Assembly (NCBI RefSeq): GCF_020520425.1 | Contig: NC_079492.1 | Span: 143,224,361 to 143,288,360 of the forward strand | DNA from: Spinacia oleracea | Taxonomy: Eukaryota; Streptophyta; Magnoliopsida; Caryophyllales; Amaranthaceae | Direction: 5' to 3' | Length of the DNA: 64,000 nt | Shown: piece after piece, positions 63,010 to 64,000 of the stretch | Numbering within the stretch: position 1 is the first letter of the stretch | How the letters are laid out: the number at the start of each line of letters is the position of its first letter | The notes under the pieces: generated by a model | Database searches by the model: none | Told to the model about the DNA's origin: nothing | Seen by the model: only the letters and a program-made list of their open reading frames with translations | Program-made: the position numbers and the translations under genes

Positions 63010-64000
63010 ACGAAGGTAATTGTAAAAATGATGAGTTTAGAGAATGTTTATCTCACATCTACGCTAGCTAGAAAGGAAACGGAGAAATATAGGGATACAG
63101 TATTAGTAAATATAATAATAAAGAAGAATTGATTTTAAGGTTTCAAACTCACCTGCGACACATATTTACTCATTCTAAATATTATTTTAAGAATAATTTT
63201 TAAATAGCTATTATAGTAAAAAAAATAAAAAAGTATTACTACCCTACATATGATAATGTTTGGTTTATTTACTTGATTACTCTAATCAGACAACCAAATT
63301 GCTAAATACCCCAGAAAAGAGTTTTAAAATTCAAAATCCTCTTGCAAAAAAAATGATGTCGGGTTTAGGCAGTAGCGGATCCAAAATAATTTAGTAGTGG
63401 GTAAAAAAAATCTTTATTTTAGTGGGTGCAAATTGCCAAATTGATTTTATTATTGAAAAACTACAAATTTTCTGATTTTTTTTTTATTTTTTATCAAACA
63501 TCTACATTCAAATGGGGTCAAATTAATGACCCCACGACTTAAATACTAGCTCATTCCTTAGATCTAAAGCTAGGTTTGAGGAGGGTGTGGATACACGAAC
63601 GGTAATAAAACAAGGATACATTTGTTTTTCGCCCGCGACATGGGGATTAGGACATGAATGAGTATCGTACCTATCGTGGTGGCGAGCAGAGGATGCAAAA
63701 ATTTAGGGACCAACCTCACCCATATTCGAAGTTATCTCTAGCCGATTAAAGTATATATGGTAGGGGTTAGTGTTAAATAATCATGTTAGTGATTTAGATG
63801 ATGGGGGTAAGTATTAAGATGGTATAATACTTTTGAAGTAAAGAGCAGATGAAAATAACTTTATGCTTGAAACAGGTGATGAAATGGGAAGACAGTAAAT
63901 TTATTTACATGCCCATGTTTTTTTTTCAAATTTTAAAATAAGTAATAAATGGAATGGAGGTAAAAAATCTATCGATTATTAATTTTAATAAGAAGATTAT
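63010..64000. other. AT-rich window end, no gene
   Basis: No coding region, array or element border is supported here. Confidence 0.4.

Overview
This is nuclear DNA of a flowering plant, AT-rich and dominated by nested transposable elements. Spliced genes with GT-AG introns, Stowaway- and Tourist-like MITEs, Copia and Gypsy-type LTRs and Helitron ends all point to a dicot. The repeat style suggests Caryophyllales/Amaranthaceae (spinach, beet or quinoa relatives), but that is an impression. No tRNA, rRNA or CRISPR array was found.

Only one gene looks intact: a UDP-glucose 4-epimerase (UGE) at 16091-20662 on +, with nine exons that join to 351 codons. A partial copy of it (exons 4 and 5) lies 3.5 kb upstream at 10128-12520. 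That copy has a nonsense codon and a solo LTR inside exon 5. A frameshifted GT37 fucosyltransferase fragment lies between them. Other host-gene pieces are exon fragments: RAD50 and an LRR receptor kinase (32343-34024), DCP5/LSM14 (27442-27584), RFC2 exon 1 (54251-54403), and a LEA2-like gene split by a solo LTR (37274-39342).

Layout. 1-7.7 kb: decayed ULP1-like cysteine protease gene of the kind carried by Kaonashi-type MULEs, with introns packed with TGTTCTTTT. 8.19-10.10 kb: truncated Copia element (minus) with 5' LTR, PBS and gag. 10.1-12.7 kb: UGE copy with nested solo LTR. 13.2-14.0 kb: Stowaway MITE and a 7-bp satellite. 14.75-15.2 kb: fucosyltransferase fragment. 16.09-20.66 kb: UGE. 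21.4-24.9 kb: MITEs, a SINE-like piece, an RNase H fragment. 25.12-30.34 kb: a SIRE-like Copia LTR broken by a 3.6-kb Helitron carrying a DCP5 exon. 30.35-36.86 kb: a second Copia gag gene broken by a solo LTR, the SIRE-like LTR and a gene-fragment-carrying insertion with a CACTA-like end. 37.3-39.3 kb: LEA2 pseudogene plus solo LTR. 40.0-46.6 kb: a TIR element containing a solo LTR, which contains a non-LTR retrotransposon with a restriction-like endonuclease domain set in a TAA/TTA microsatellite. 46.9-54.5 kb: TA satellite, small solo LTR, Helitron ends and the RFC2 exon. 54.6-61.7 kb: two related TIR/Helitron-like elements full of CTTAACTAATTGG arrays. 61.7-64 kb: AT-rich duplications and MITEs.

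The window's main story is nesting. At least four insertions have exact 5-bp target duplications, and several elements carry pieces of host genes. The two most unusual items are the endonuclease-bearing retrotransposon, whose reading frame appears to take its stop codon from the TAA tail, and the TGTTCTTTT motif field of the ULP1 element family. Both protein sets are broken here, so intact relatives elsewhere would be needed to judge function.
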